DNA of 64,000 nt, taken from assembly GCA_965224045.1 (NCBI GenBank), contig CBDCYD010000015.1:248001-312000 (forward strand). The letters are read 5' to 3'. Source of the stretch: Tectiglobus sp965224045. Lineage in GTDB: Bacteria; Pseudomonadota; Alphaproteobacteria; Rhizobiales; Hyphomicrobiaceae. Position 1 is the stretch's first letter. Every line of letters begins with the position of its first letter. Both the position numbers and the translations under genes were made by a program. This document shows, in pieces, positions 8,952 to 17,445 of the stretch. A model generated the notes under the pieces. The model saw nothing but the letters and a program-made list of their open reading frames with translations. It searched no databases and was not told where the DNA came from.

Positions 8952-9779
8952 ATGAATGAGACTGACGACTATTTTGGTCGCGAAAGAGAATTCACGAATA
9001 TGGTTGCGATCGTGCGCAGGCAGCTTGAGCTTGACCACGATGACGCAAATCGGCTGTGCCGCCGGATCATCGACATACCTTGGCCTGATCCCGAGAAGGA
9101 GAAGCTTTTCGCAGAGGACAGAGCGAGCGCGGCTGCGATCAGAAAATCTGCGAAAACCGTGTTGGGCCTCTACAAACGCCGTGCACGTAGACCCAAAGAG
9201 ATCAATCAGCAGCTTGAGAAGATCGCCGCCCCCATAAGGGAGATGTACGACAGGACGGTTGGTTTCAGTTTGGCATTGCACCATGGCATCGACAATCAAA
9301 CCGTGGCGATCGCCAGCAAAGCCGGTTGGTCTCCCATTCTGCTATCGGTTCCCGATTCGGACAAACGCTTCTCAGTCGCGGACTATCAAGAGTTACTGTT
9401 TAGCGGGAGATTTTCTTCTGTTGATCTCTACGAGCCAGAATGCCTCGATCCCAGAACGTATTCCGACACGACTGCTCGCGTCGGAGTCGTTCGGTTGTAT
9501 GCGGAAGCGTTTGCTCTAACGAGCCCCATGTTTCGCACCCCAGCGCACCGCGAAATCGACGACTTCAGCGAAGAGGTTTTCGCTGTCATTGCCCTAACAT
9601 ATCGAGAGATTTTTAACCGAACTGCGGCACGCAAAAATGAACACTTCATACACTTCTGCGATTGTCTTATCGACATTTTCGATTTGGCAGGCCTCCGTGC
9701 CCAGCATCGGACAAGACGATGGGAAGAACGAAAAAACCCGTTTCATCCGGATTATAAAATGCAGAAAAGTCGCGCGTAG
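8952..9779 (+). CDS. Hypothetical protein of the integrative element
   Basis: A 275-residue protein I do not recognise. The first third is charged and helical (LELDHDDANRLCRRIIDIPW and KSAKTVLGLYKRRARRPKEI), and the remainder mixes aromatic and acidic residues without signal peptide, membrane segments or metal motifs. It starts on the strand opposite the excisionase-like gene, 197 bases away, and is followed on the same strand by the polymerase-like gene about 107 bases later. The two may be a transcription unit. Composition is lower in GC than the core genes, in keeping with mobile DNA. No function is proposed. Confidence 0.65.
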   Translation: MNETDDYFGREREFTNMVAIVRRQLELDHDDANRLCRRIIDIPWPDPEKEKLFAEDRASAAAIRKSAKTVLGLYKRRARRPKEINQQLEKIAAPIREMYDRTVGFSLALHHGIDNQTVAIASKAGWSPILLSVPDSDKRFSVADYQELLFSGRFSSVDLYEPECLDPRTYSDTTARVGVVRLYAEAFALTSPMFRTPAHREIDDFSEEVFAVIALTYREIFNRTAARKNEHFIHFCDCLIDIFDLAGLRAQHRTRRWEERKNPFHPDYKMQKSRA

Positions 9780-9886
9780 TGTGGGTCCCCTATTGGGCGA
9801 TTTCTTCTTAGCCAGTGCCACAATTCGCGGCTGGCAGAGATCCTAGAGACAGACGCTCTTCCGGCAAGCAACGGCCGGAGAAGCAA

Positions 9887-11689
9887 ATGGAAAACATAGA
9901 AGATGTCGATAGCGGGTGCACAGATCGTGACCTGCCCGTCGATCCTGAATTGCAGCCCGCCGATCGCGGCGACCTTGCCGCAAGACTTGGACTAGATACC
10001 ATTCACAACAAGGATGTTCGCGCTTGCGCGGATGCTCTAATACTCTCACTCTTATTGGCAAATGAAATGGGCTATAGGGGGGTCAGCTATGCACGCGACC
10101 GCAACCGCTACTTTCCGCGCGTGGGTATTCTACCCGACTACTGGCAGCTAAATCATGTCACCGCAGCAGCGGACTGGCTTGAACGGTTTCCTGATCTGTT
10201 CGTTCACATCCGCCAGGAGGCCGGAAATCCTAAGCACCGGAAGGGCCCAGCGCGACAATCGCTTCTGCGACCCGGCCCCAAGCTCCTGAGGCTCGATTTC
10301 GAAGAGTTGGGCATTCGTGTTCCAGACCGTCCGCCAAAACGCATATTAGTACGTGACGCACAGAAGCGAAATATTGCTGTGCCTGATCAGCCTGTCATTC
10401 GTGAGACCGAAGCCTTCTTTCGGGATTATGATGCGGCGATTGAGGGCGTCTCATTTGATATCCGACACCGGCACGTTGAACGCGTCAATCAAACAACTTT
10501 TGTGGCGCAGCGCAGTGACGGCAGCGAACAACGCATCTCCACGAAACAGCGATGGCTCACCCGCATCTTCTCGGAAGTACCAACCCGAGGAGGGCGCTTA
10601 TTCCACGGCTTCTGGGAGACAATGCCGCGCGCTACGCGACCCGGTCTTCAAATGGATGGTGGAGCGACCTACGAGCATGATTTCAGAGCCTGCCACCTAC
10701 GGCTTGCCTTCTTTGGCGTCGGCATCGACTTCGAGGCAAAGTTCGGGCTGGCTCATGATCCTTATATTTTACCTCAGCTTGGTCTGAAGCAACGCCGCAT
10801 CGTGAAACATGCAGTCCAAATCATGCTGAATGCAGACTCACGACGGCGTGCGGAAGGAGCGATCGCGTACGAGCAACTCGGCGGAGGCGATCCTCACCGT
10901 CGCAATGTTGCTCGTAGGATCATGGCACTGATCAAGGATCATTTCCCGGAGCTTCGGCCCCTTTGGTACACGGGCGTTGGTCTCGAACTCCAGTTCGTCG
11001 AATCTGAAATAGTTCGCGCGTGCCTCGAGGAACTTTTGAGCCGACAGAACGTCGGTTTGCCGGTCCATGACTCGATCATCGTTCCCGTTGCGCACGAGCA
11101 AGCTCTGGATAACCTCATGCGCGCGAAGTTCGACCAGATCGGACGTGATTTGACCCCGCAGGTACTTCATCCTTACACGACTCCTGGATTCCGTGGCCGG
11201 AGTCTGACAATGGACAGGAACACCTCCGGACCGGTGGTCGACCCTACACCACCGGCATCACTCTTTGGACCTTCCCTGAGCAGCGCTCAGGGAAGAAATA
11301 GTAGAAATGGAGATGGTCTTGTAGCGGTCGTCCCCTTGGCGCACAAAAAAAACGGGTCGCCGCGCCCGAAACGTGCCGTGGGGGCACCAAAGCGAAAGAA
11401 GGCAGCGCGCTATTGCGCGGGCGCGATACCGCAACTTGTGTCAATCAAAGCCACAAAGCCCTGGTTGGATGCCGGCGTCAGCCGGTCGACCTGGTTTCGG
11501 GAAAATCCGAATAAGGTCGTGCGTCAGTGCCTTGCGGCCAAGGCTCTGGTCCAGCGAAACGACCAAGCGAAGCTAGCTAAGGTGCAACGCGACCTGCGGG
11601 AGTTAAAGGCACTGCGGGCGAACCTGTGCGAACAGCCGCGACTTCCGGTCGATGATCTCATCGACGCGCTGGAAAGGCTGCTGCCCTAA
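9887..11689 (+). CDS. Protein with a diverged family-A DNA polymerase-like palm domain
   Basis: A 600-residue protein whose middle carries three ordered motifs resembling DNA polymerase I. Motif A is YEHDFRACHLRLAFF, with Asp265 in place of the metal-binding Asp of DYSQIELR. A fingers-like helix follows, RRIVKHAVQIMLNA, with Arg303 and Lys307 spaced like R754/K758 of E. coli Pol I but Asn where Pol I has Tyr766. Then LELQFVESEIV parallels the Q-helix, and motif C is VHDSIIVPV (His394-Asp395). Motif A to C spans only 130 residues against about 177 in Pol I. No exonuclease domain is seen. The N-terminal 250 residues are unassigned; the C-terminal 150 are basic. ATG at 9887 has GGAG six bases upstream. 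Polymerase activity is inferred. Confidence 0.6.
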   Translation: MENIEDVDSGCTDRDLPVDPELQPADRGDLAARLGLDTIHNKDVRACADALILSLLLANEMGYRGVSYARDRNRYFPRVGILPDYWQLNHVTAAADWLERFPDLFVHIRQEAGNPKHRKGPARQSLLRPGPKLLRLDFEELGIRVPDRPPKRILVRDAQKRNIAVPDQPVIRETEAFFRDYDAAIEGVSFDIRHRHVERVNQTTFVAQRSDGSEQRISTKQRWLTRIFSEVPTRGGRLFHGFWETMPRATRPGLQMDGGATYEHDFRACHLRLAFFGVGIDFEAKFGLAHDPYILPQLGLKQRRIVKHAVQIMLNADSRRRAEGAIAYEQLGGGDPHRRNVARRIMALIKDHFPELRPLWYTGVGLELQFVESEIVRACLEELLSRQNVGLPVHDSIIVPVAHEQALDNLMRAKFDQIGRDLTPQVLHPYTTPGFRGRSLTMDRNTSGPVVDPTPPASLFGPSLSSAQGRNSRNGDGLVAVVPLAHKKNGSPRPKRAVGAPKRKKAARYCAGAIPQLVSIKATKPWLDAGVSRSTWFRENPNKVVRQCLAAKALVQRNDQAKLAKVQRDLRELKALRANLCEQPRLPVDDLIDALERLLP

Positions 11690-11926
11690 TCCCGACCAGC
11701 CAGCCGGGACCAAGAGGTTGCAACTGAGTAACCCGACTTCTGGGTGGCCTGAGCCACCGGGATGGATAGCCATCTATGCCAGAGGGGATTCTTGGTCGCC
11801 TCCGTGTCCCGGTGGTCGTGGCACCATGTGCCGGTGAATCCGCCGCTGTGTTCCGGTGCCGTTGCATCCACGTGGCAGTGGCGTCTTGGTTGGGCGCATC
11901 GTTTGACCGAGCTTGCGTTGAAGGGG

Positions 11927-12268
11927 CTACTCGGCGCGTTCCACCGCCTTTGCCAGTTCGAGCAGGAGTTGAAGCTTCTGGTCGTCGGCTGAGCGAAGTA
12001 GATCGAGAAGCTGAGCTTCTTGCAGGGCACGCTCAGGCGCAATCTCTCGGCGCAACGCGACTTGGTTGAGTACCTGCGATAGGTCGAACTCAAGAACATC
12101 GGACAGAGACAGCAGCGACCTCAAAGTCGGTATTGTCTTGCCACGTTCAAGATTGCTCACAGTTTCGGTTGACCAAGACATCCGCTCGGCCAATTGCTCC
12201 TGGCTCAGCCCGCTTCTCATGCGTGCCGCTCTAACCGCAGCTGACAAGTGTGTCGCAAGTGCATCCAT
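11927..12268 (-). CDS. XRE-family transcriptional regulator
   Basis: A 113-residue protein with a Cro/CI-type helix-turn-helix at residues 8-62 (LSAAVRAARMRSGLSQEQLA, then MSWSTETVSNLERGKTIPTL) and a helical tail rich in Leu and Glu that may mediate dimerisation. The ATG at 12268 is chosen because the HTH begins shortly after it; the 12 further upstream residues are Cys- and His-rich and unlike the family. It converges on the polymerase-like gene across about 240 bases and is divergent from the small secreted protein, so it probably governs element genes. Confidence 0.85.
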   Translation of the reverse strand: MDALATHLSAAVRAARMRSGLSQEQLAERMSWSTETVSNLERGKTIPTLRSLLSLSDVLEFDLSQVLNQVALRREIAPERALQEAQLLDLLRSADDQKLQLLLELAKAVERAE

Positions 12269-12380
12269 GCACGCTGCATGAGCGCAAAAGAGCCATTGCA
12301 ACACTAAAATAAAATACGTAAAATTGATAAATTACGGAAATTATTTCCGGCATCATCAATCAGATCGACTTGAGGCGACC

Positions 12381-12722
12381 ATGCGAACATCTATCTTGGT
12401 CTTTTGGGCGATGATCCTCATGCACGAGCCTGTGCTTGGGCAACAAACGCCGTTTGAGGCCGGTCTCTTTCGCGGACACCTCAAGATCTACAATTTCTAC
12501 TGCGCCGATACCTCCACCAGTCCCAGGTTCGACAACCGAGTAATCGTCCTGAAGCGGCTGGACAAGCGGGAATGGCGAAGGGGTTATCGGCTGGGGCAGT
12601 TCGAGGCGAAAGAGATCATCCGCGAGCATGGTGAAGTCGTAGGCTGTGCAACGGCTCGGTATCTCTACGGCGAGGATGGTCAAAACGCCAAAGGCGCTAT
12701 GACAAGCTCGGACTCGCAATGA
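12381..12722 (+). CDS. Small secreted hypothetical protein
   Basis: A 113-residue product that opens with a plausible Sec signal peptide: hydrophobic TSILVFWAMILM after Met-Arg, then a likely cleavage near VLGQQ at about residue 22. The mature part has two cysteines (in YFCAD-like FYCADTST and VVGCATARY) that could form a disulfide. I recognise no family. It starts at the ATG at 12381; an upstream ATG would bury the signal peptide. It is divergent from the XRE gene across 112 bases and ends 17 bases before the IS5-type element. Confidence 0.55.
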   Translation: MRTSILVFWAMILMHEPVLGQQTPFEAGLFRGHLKIYNFYCADTSTSPRFDNRVIVLKRLDKREWRRGYRLGQFEAKEIIREHGEVVGCATARYLYGEDGQNAKGAMTSSDSQ

Positions 12723-12739
12723 CAGCAGGTGGCAACTAG

Positions 12740-14287
12740 TCCCCCGTGATTAAGCCGGATTGAGTTTGGATTGCATTGGCGTGTGGCCTGCGGCCATTTC
12801 GCGAAGGCGGCGCAAAAGATCGCTCAGCCATTTGACGATCTGTTTGAAGTTGAAACCGGCGGCTGCGAGGACGGCGTTGACGCGGTCGCCGTCGCGGCCA
12901 TTGAGGAAGTTGCGATCCATGCGGTGCTCGGCCTTGATGTGGCCGATGATCGGCTCGATGGCCGCGCGCCGTTTGAGTTCGCGTTTGATCTGGGCCGTTG
13001 CAACGCCGCGCCTCTGGCCTGAGCGAAAGACGCTGAGCGGCGCCTTGAGACGGTGTCCGGCATAGCCTTTGTCGACGTAGATGCGCTCCGGGCGCGCACC
13101 GATCCAGTCACTCAACTCATCGACGACAGGGCCAAGCGTGTGGCCGTCGTAGGGATTGCCATGCAACGCCTTGGCATGGACGACGAACATGCCGCCTTTG
13201 GCTCTGGCATTGGTGGTCGCAATCGAGACCTTGCAGCCGAACTCACGCCGATGTCGCTGTTGCGAAACATCGCCAGCGAGGGCTTGGCAGCCTTGCCTTT
13301 GCCGATGCACTCGGTCTCCGGCGCGTGCAATGAATAGAACTTCGGGCCTCTTTGGCGCTGTCTTTGCTGGCGCAGGCGCACCGCCATGTCGAGTTCATCG
13401 CCAAACGCCTCTTCCAGTGTGCTATCGCCGTCGATCTTGCGGCCGATATCGCGGATCAGGCGGCCGAGGCGGGTGTTGAGGAACCTGACCTCGCGGCGGT
13501 GACGCTTGAACTGCTTGGCGTGGGCATAACGCTGTGACTTGATCAGTGCCAGTTTGCCAACCCGGACATAGCTTTGGCGCAGCTTGACGCCGTGGCGTTT
13601 GGCGAGCCGTACGAGGCGCGTCATCGACGTGTAGAGCAGCCTGGCGTCGGTTGGAAACGCGATGTTCTTGGGCTGCACGGTGGTGTCGACGGTGATGCGC
13701 CTGACGTCGCCCGGTGCCAGCGCGCCGATGCGTAGCGCCGTGGCCAGGCTTTCCTTGATCAGTTCGCTCAAGTGTTCTTCGCCAAGCCGCTGGCGCCATC
13801 TGGTCAACGACGAGCGGTCGAACGGTGCCTGGTGCTGGAAGAAGGTCTCACCGCAGAAGTATTGAAAATACGGGTTCTCGACCCAGCGCGCGACAAGCTC
13901 TTCATCACTCAGACCGTACATGTGCTTGAGGATCATCAGCGCGAACATCAGCCGTGAAGGCAGCGCCGGATTGCCGATATCGGTGAACAGCGGTTCGGCC
14001 ACTGCCTCGAAGCGCTGCCACGCAATCGCGCCCGCCAGGCGCACCAGTTCATGGCGCGGGTTGATGATGTTGTCGAGGCGGGCACGGAACAGGTCCTGCT
14101 CACCTCCGTCGCGCTGCTTTCTAGGCTTCATGTCCGCCTCCCCGAGGCCGCAAAACAACCTCGAAACGGAATCACGATTTGCAAGATTCTGCACCCCCGG
14201 TCGGCAAAAAACTTGCAAACTATCAGCCCAAAAACACACACACCGCCCCCATGCTGCCGGCGCTGAGTGAATTGTTCACGGGGGACG
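12740..14287 (-). mobile_element. IS5-family insertion sequence, inactivated
   Basis: The element is about 1.55 kb. Its ends carry short inverted repeats, TCCCCCGTGA at 12740-12749 and TCACGGGGGA at 14276-14285. Outside both ends is the same AACTAG (12734-12739 and 14288-14293), containing CTAG, a target compatible with IS5-group elements. Right-end limits are uncertain by two bases. The single transposase gene is broken, so the copy is probably immobile by itself. Confidence 0.8.
12750..14131 (-). pseudogene. IS5-family transposase, frameshifted
   Basis: The N-terminal part, from the ATG at 14131, has the DUF772-type domain (KQRDGGEQDLFRARLDNIIN, then GGETFF-like YFCGETFFQHQAPFDRSSLT) and the first catalytic stretch RRITVDTTVQPKNIAF. 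The C-terminal part (EFGCKVSIATTNARAKGG to YVDKGYAG and IEPIIGHIKAEHRMDRNFL) continues in a different frame. At about 13246-13280 there are roughly 35 bases not expected between 'AKP' and 'EFG', which breaks the frame. Programmed frameshifting seems unlikely because an insertion, not a slippery site, lies at the break. Confidence 0.85.
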
Positions 14288-14536
14288 AACTAGACTGTAA
14301 GAGTTTCCTGTCATTAAGCCGACTGGTTTTCGGACAATGAACCAGGGTGCCTTTAGTGATTGCGCACGCTGCAACATCCCACAAGCTGACGTTGGCGTTT
14401 GGCCAAACTTGAGTAAGATGGCGTTGTTCCTGATGTCCGCACTCGGACGTTACTCTGTCATTCAGAGCCCGGACAATCGTTGCAACGAGCTTCCTGCAAG
14501 GAGCAGCGGGGCCAAATGCCAAATGTTGGCCTGTCG

Positions 14537-14932
14537 TCACTTCAAAGCGGCAATTGCGTTGATCTCGATGAGCGCATCGGGTGTGGTCATCTTAGTTACC
14601 TCTACCATTGTCGAGGCTGGTAGTGGCGGCGAGAAATACTCGCGCCTCACGGCATGGATTGCATCAAAGTGCTCCATGTTGCGAACGTAGACATCAACCC
14701 GACAGATGTCAGCTAGCGTGCCGCCTGCTTCTTCCACAGCAGCTTTCAGATTTTCGCAAACTTGTCGCGTCTGCAATCCAGGATCTCCCACGCCGACGGT
14801 CTTGCCATCTGTATCCTTTGCCAACATGCCGGAGATGAAGACGAGCCGACCGGAGGCTTCCGCCACTGTGGCGTGACTGAAATGTCCACTTGGTTTTCCG
14901 ATCCTGCTCGAAATGATTTGCTGCTTTGGCAT
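14537..14932 (-). CDS. RidA/YjgF-family enamine/imine deaminase-like protein
   Basis: The 131-residue protein belongs to the RidA family, trimeric cytosolic proteins that hydrolyse reactive enamine and imine intermediates released by PLP enzymes. Family marks include HFSHATVAEASGRLVFISGM, TRQVCENLKAAVEEAGGTLADI and the C-terminal EINAIAAL. The usual substrate-binding Arg lies in a different context (VYVRNMEHF), so deaminase activity is not assured and a catabolic-branch member is possible. ATG at 14932 with AAAGGAA eight bases upstream. It lies beside the GntR/ABC catabolic cluster and may serve that pathway. Confidence 0.85.
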   Translation of the reverse strand: MPKQQIISSRIGKPSGHFSHATVAEASGRLVFISGMLAKDTDGKTVGVGDPGLQTRQVCENLKAAVEEAGGTLADICRVDVYVRNMEHFDAIHAVRREYFSPPLPASTMVEVTKMTTPDALIEINAIAALK

Positions 14933-15341
14933 AGGACGTTCCTTTCTTGACAGCGGATCGGCCATCCTCCAGCGAGACCCCAGAAAGTGCAAGAAACAAG
15001 GTTGGAAATTGCTCCGTTAGGCTGCGCCCGCGGAGGTGCTATCCCACAAGTCGTCATCTGGTGATTGGCAGTTGACAGGGCCGCGACGCTTGCCGACGAT
15101 GTCTGCAGCTGAGGGTGCTGCGGTCGCAATCGGAGCGTTCGGAACAGCTCTTAATGACCCTAACCGGCTGTAGCCGGAATTTTCATATGGCATCGCACCA
15201 ACAAATGCGCCGCTCCGAAGCGGACCTGAGTAAGTGCAACATTGGTGTGGCTCGTGACTGACGCGATGATCAACAAGCGGAAGACGCGCAAGTTGAAGGC
15301 TCGGCCGTTGCGTGCCTTACTGCTGTCGAGTGAACCTTCGG
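14933..15341. other. Spacer between ridA-like and GntR genes, with one weak hairpin
   Basis: No gene is supported here. A short hairpin CCGGC-TGTA-GCCGG at 15164-15177 is followed by AATTTTC on the plus strand and could be a weak terminator, but no plus-strand gene ends just before it. Otherwise I see nothing. Confidence 0.35.
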
Positions 15342-16043
15342 TCAGAGCTGGCGGAGATCATAACGATGCAGGATCTCAAAAAGTTCGACCGCAGCATTTT
15401 CCCGGTGCTGTCGATAGAGCTTGCGAACGCGTTCGCCATTACCTTGCTCCAGGAGCTTGACCATTTTGGCGTGATCAGCAGTCGATTTTCGAGGTACTCG
15501 GCGAAACTTCAATGTGAACATGCGAACGCGATGCGCCTGATCGAGAAGCTGCCCAATAATCCTTGCGAGCCGCCGGTTGCGCACGTATTCGAGATGCAGC
15601 CTGTGAAACCGATCATCAGCCGCGGCCCAATCGTCCAATTCACCTGCCCCAATGGCAACCTCCATGGCCGAAACCGCGGCTGCCAACTCGGTTAGTTGCG
15701 GCTGCGAAAGCCCCTGTTCGGCCAAGGCGGCGGCACACTCTGGTTCGAGCATTTGCAGCAAATCATAGATATCGCGCATTTCCTCAACCGATATCGGTAA
15801 AACGCGCATACCCCGCCGCGCCCTCAATTCTATCAAGCCATCTTCTGCCAGCTTGACAAGCGCCTCGTGAACAGGTGTTCGACTGATACCAAGCCGATCA
15901 GCCAGTTCAGTCTCCATGCATTGGAACCCCGGCGGCAGATCGTTCCGCATAATCTCTTGCTTAATGCGCAAGTAGGCTTCCCGTGTTCGGTTCGCTCGCG
16001 GCAACGTACTAATGGGCACGCGGTTGTCTGTCAGAATGACCAA
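15342..16043 (-). CDS. GntR-family regulator, FCD (FadR) subfamily
   Basis: The N-terminus is a winged helix (REAYLRIKQEIMRNDLPPGF, then ETELADRLGISRTPVHEALVKL) and the C-terminus is an all-helical FCD ligand domain with likely metal-binding histidine/aspartate positions (DDRFHRLHLEYVRN, later HRENA). Such regulators sense organic acids or sugar acids and repress the adjacent catabolic operon. A TTG at 16043 is preceded by GAGGAAC and gives 233 residues, close to the family norm; an ATG at 16091 would add 16. It is divergent from the ABC-transporter operon, and a palindromic operator candidate lies between them. Confidence 0.88.
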   Translation of the reverse strand: MVILTDNRVPISTLPRANRTREAYLRIKQEIMRNDLPPGFQCMETELADRLGISRTPVHEALVKLAEDGLIELRARRGMRVLPISVEEMRDIYDLLQMLEPECAAALAEQGLSQPQLTELAAAVSAMEVAIGAGELDDWAAADDRFHRLHLEYVRNRRLARIIGQLLDQAHRVRMFTLKFRRVPRKSTADHAKMVKLLEQGNGERVRKLYRQHRENAAVELFEILHRYDLRQL

Positions 16044-16174
16044 GGTTGTTCCTCTTTTCTTCGGAGCGCCGCGCGTCCAACTTTTAACCATGGGGTCGCA
16101 GGCGCAGGGCAACGCGATCACCGTCCTTCCACTAGAGTTCAGCCAGAGAGCTAATACCGGTGACCGACTCGTCG

Positions 16175-16203
16175 TTGACAAGGCGCATTAATGTATACAT
16201 AGT
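16175..16203 (+). promoter_or_regulatory. Predicted sigma-70 promoter with overlapping palindromic operator for the ABC operon
   Basis: A perfect -35 TTGACA (16175-16180) and a -10-like CATAGT (16198-16203) are 17 bases apart. The perfect palindrome ATGTATACAT (16191-16200) overlaps the -10. FCD-type GntR regulators often bind short palindromes of the GTATAC kind, and a related half, ATGTATTATGCCATAC, follows at once. Repression by the divergent GntR protein is inferred. Confidence 0.5.
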
Positions 16204-16316
16204 GTGATGTATTATGCCATACAAAAGTCGCGTTGGCGTTTGAGCAAGCGGCCGGCGGTGATGGATTGATGAATGCTGACAGGCACTTGTCGCGCGTCTA
16301 GCCGGGAGCAATTGGA

Positions 16317-17387
16317 ATGGCGTCAGTAGACATTCGCGATGTTCGAAAGTCGTTTGGACCAGTTGAGGTTCTGCACGGCGTGAGCGTTCCCATCGATGAC
16401 GGTGAATTTGTTGTGCTTGTCGGTCCTTCCGGTTGCGGAAAGTCCACACTGTTGCGGATGCTTGCGGGTCTAGAGAACATCACGTCGGGCGAGATTGCGA
16501 TCGACGAGAGGGTGGTCAACCACGTGCATCCAAAAGAGCGCGACATCGCGATGGTGTTTCAGAACTACGCGCTCTATCCACACATGACGGTCGCACAGAA
16601 TATGGGCTTCTCTTTGAAGCTGAGGAAGGCCGACAAGTCTGAGATCGAAAGCCGCGTCGCGCGCGCATCAGAAATACTTGGTCTCGGCAATTTGTTAGAT
16701 CGGTTTCCAAGACAGCTGTCAGGCGGTCAGCGGCAACGCGTAGCGATGGGACGTGCGATCGTTCGCGACCCGCAGGTATTTCTCTTCGACGAGCCGCTCT
16801 CCAACCTGGACGCCAAGTTGCGTGTTGCAATGCGCACCGAGATCAAGGAATTGCATCAACGTCTCAAGACGACGACGGTTTACGTCACCCACGACCAGAT
16901 CGAGGCGATGACCATGGCCGACAAGATCGTGGTTATGCATGACGGGATCGTCGAACAGATGGGTTCACCACTCGATCTGTATGACAGTCCTGCTAACAAA
17001 TTTGTGGCCGGCTTTATCGGATCGCCGGCGATGAACTTTCTGGACGGGATTTATCGCGCTGGCGAACAGCCTGCAGTTGAGGTTAGCGACGGAACCCGAT
17101 TGAACATTGCTGATGCTGGCCGCGCCCAAGACGGTCAGCCAGTTACGCTTGGGATTAGGCCCGAGCACCTGACTATTTCTGATGACGGATCGCCTGGCGA
17201 AGTCGTAGTCGTCGAGCCGACGGGCTCAGAGACGCAGGTGGTCATCCGCGTCAGCGGCAAAGATCTAATAGGCGTGTTTCGAGAGCGCCATACCTATCAA
17301 CCCGGCGAAGTAGTTCGATTGCTCGCTGAACCAAACATGATCCACTTGTTCGACAAGGCCTCAGGCCAGCATTTGCGAACCGGCTAA
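16317..17387 (+). CDS. ABC transporter ATP-binding protein (UgpC/MalK type)
   Basis: This 356-residue ATPase powers a sugar-type ABC importer. Walker A is GPSGCGKSTLL near residue 39, Q-loop FQNYALYPHMTV, signature LSGGQRQRVAMGRAI, Walker B VFLFDEPLSNLDA and H-loop YVTHDQ. The C-terminal 110 residues form the TOBE/OB regulatory domain of MalK-type ATPases (LGIRPEHLTIS). ATG at 16317. It is the first gene of an operon of six reading in the same direction: ATPase, binding protein, two permeases, dehydrogenase and a truncated lactonase. Substrate is not predictable from the ATPase. Confidence 0.95.
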   Translation: MASVDIRDVRKSFGPVEVLHGVSVPIDDGEFVVLVGPSGCGKSTLLRMLAGLENITSGEIAIDERVVNHVHPKERDIAMVFQNYALYPHMTVAQNMGFSLKLRKADKSEIESRVARASEILGLGNLLDRFPRQLSGGQRQRVAMGRAIVRDPQVFLFDEPLSNLDAKLRVAMRTEIKELHQRLKTTTVYVTHDQIEAMTMADKIVVMHDGIVEQMGSPLDLYDSPANKFVAGFIGSPAMNFLDGIYRAGEQPAVEVSDGTRLNIADAGRAQDGQPVTLGIRPEHLTISDDGSPGEVVVVEPTGSETQVVIRVSGKDLIGVFRERHTYQPGEVVRLLAEPNMIHLFDKASGQHLRTG

Positions 17388-17445
17388 TGACCGGACGCAA
17401 CAACCCAGAAGACTGAACACGGTCTCAATCAGGAGGAACGACCCA

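Larger units (their letters stand above)
7364..12722. mobile_element. Integrative element inserted at the tRNA-Met 3' end (right boundary unproven)
   Basis: A tyrosine integrase gene ends inside the tRNA-Met gene and points at it, the arrangement expected when an element integrates into the tRNA 3' half and restores it. Its cargo is an excisionase-like HTH protein, an unknown protein, a polymerase-like protein, an XRE regulator and a small secreted protein. I searched for a second copy of the tRNA 3' end, which would mark the far attachment site, and did not find one by eye. The right limit given is simply where the IS5-type element begins; the element may run further. Confidence 0.5.

Noticed and set aside
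13112..13310. Programmed -1 frameshifting in the IS5 transposase
   Set aside because: The break contains about 35 additional bases rather than a slippery heptamer with structure, so an inactivating insertion is simpler.
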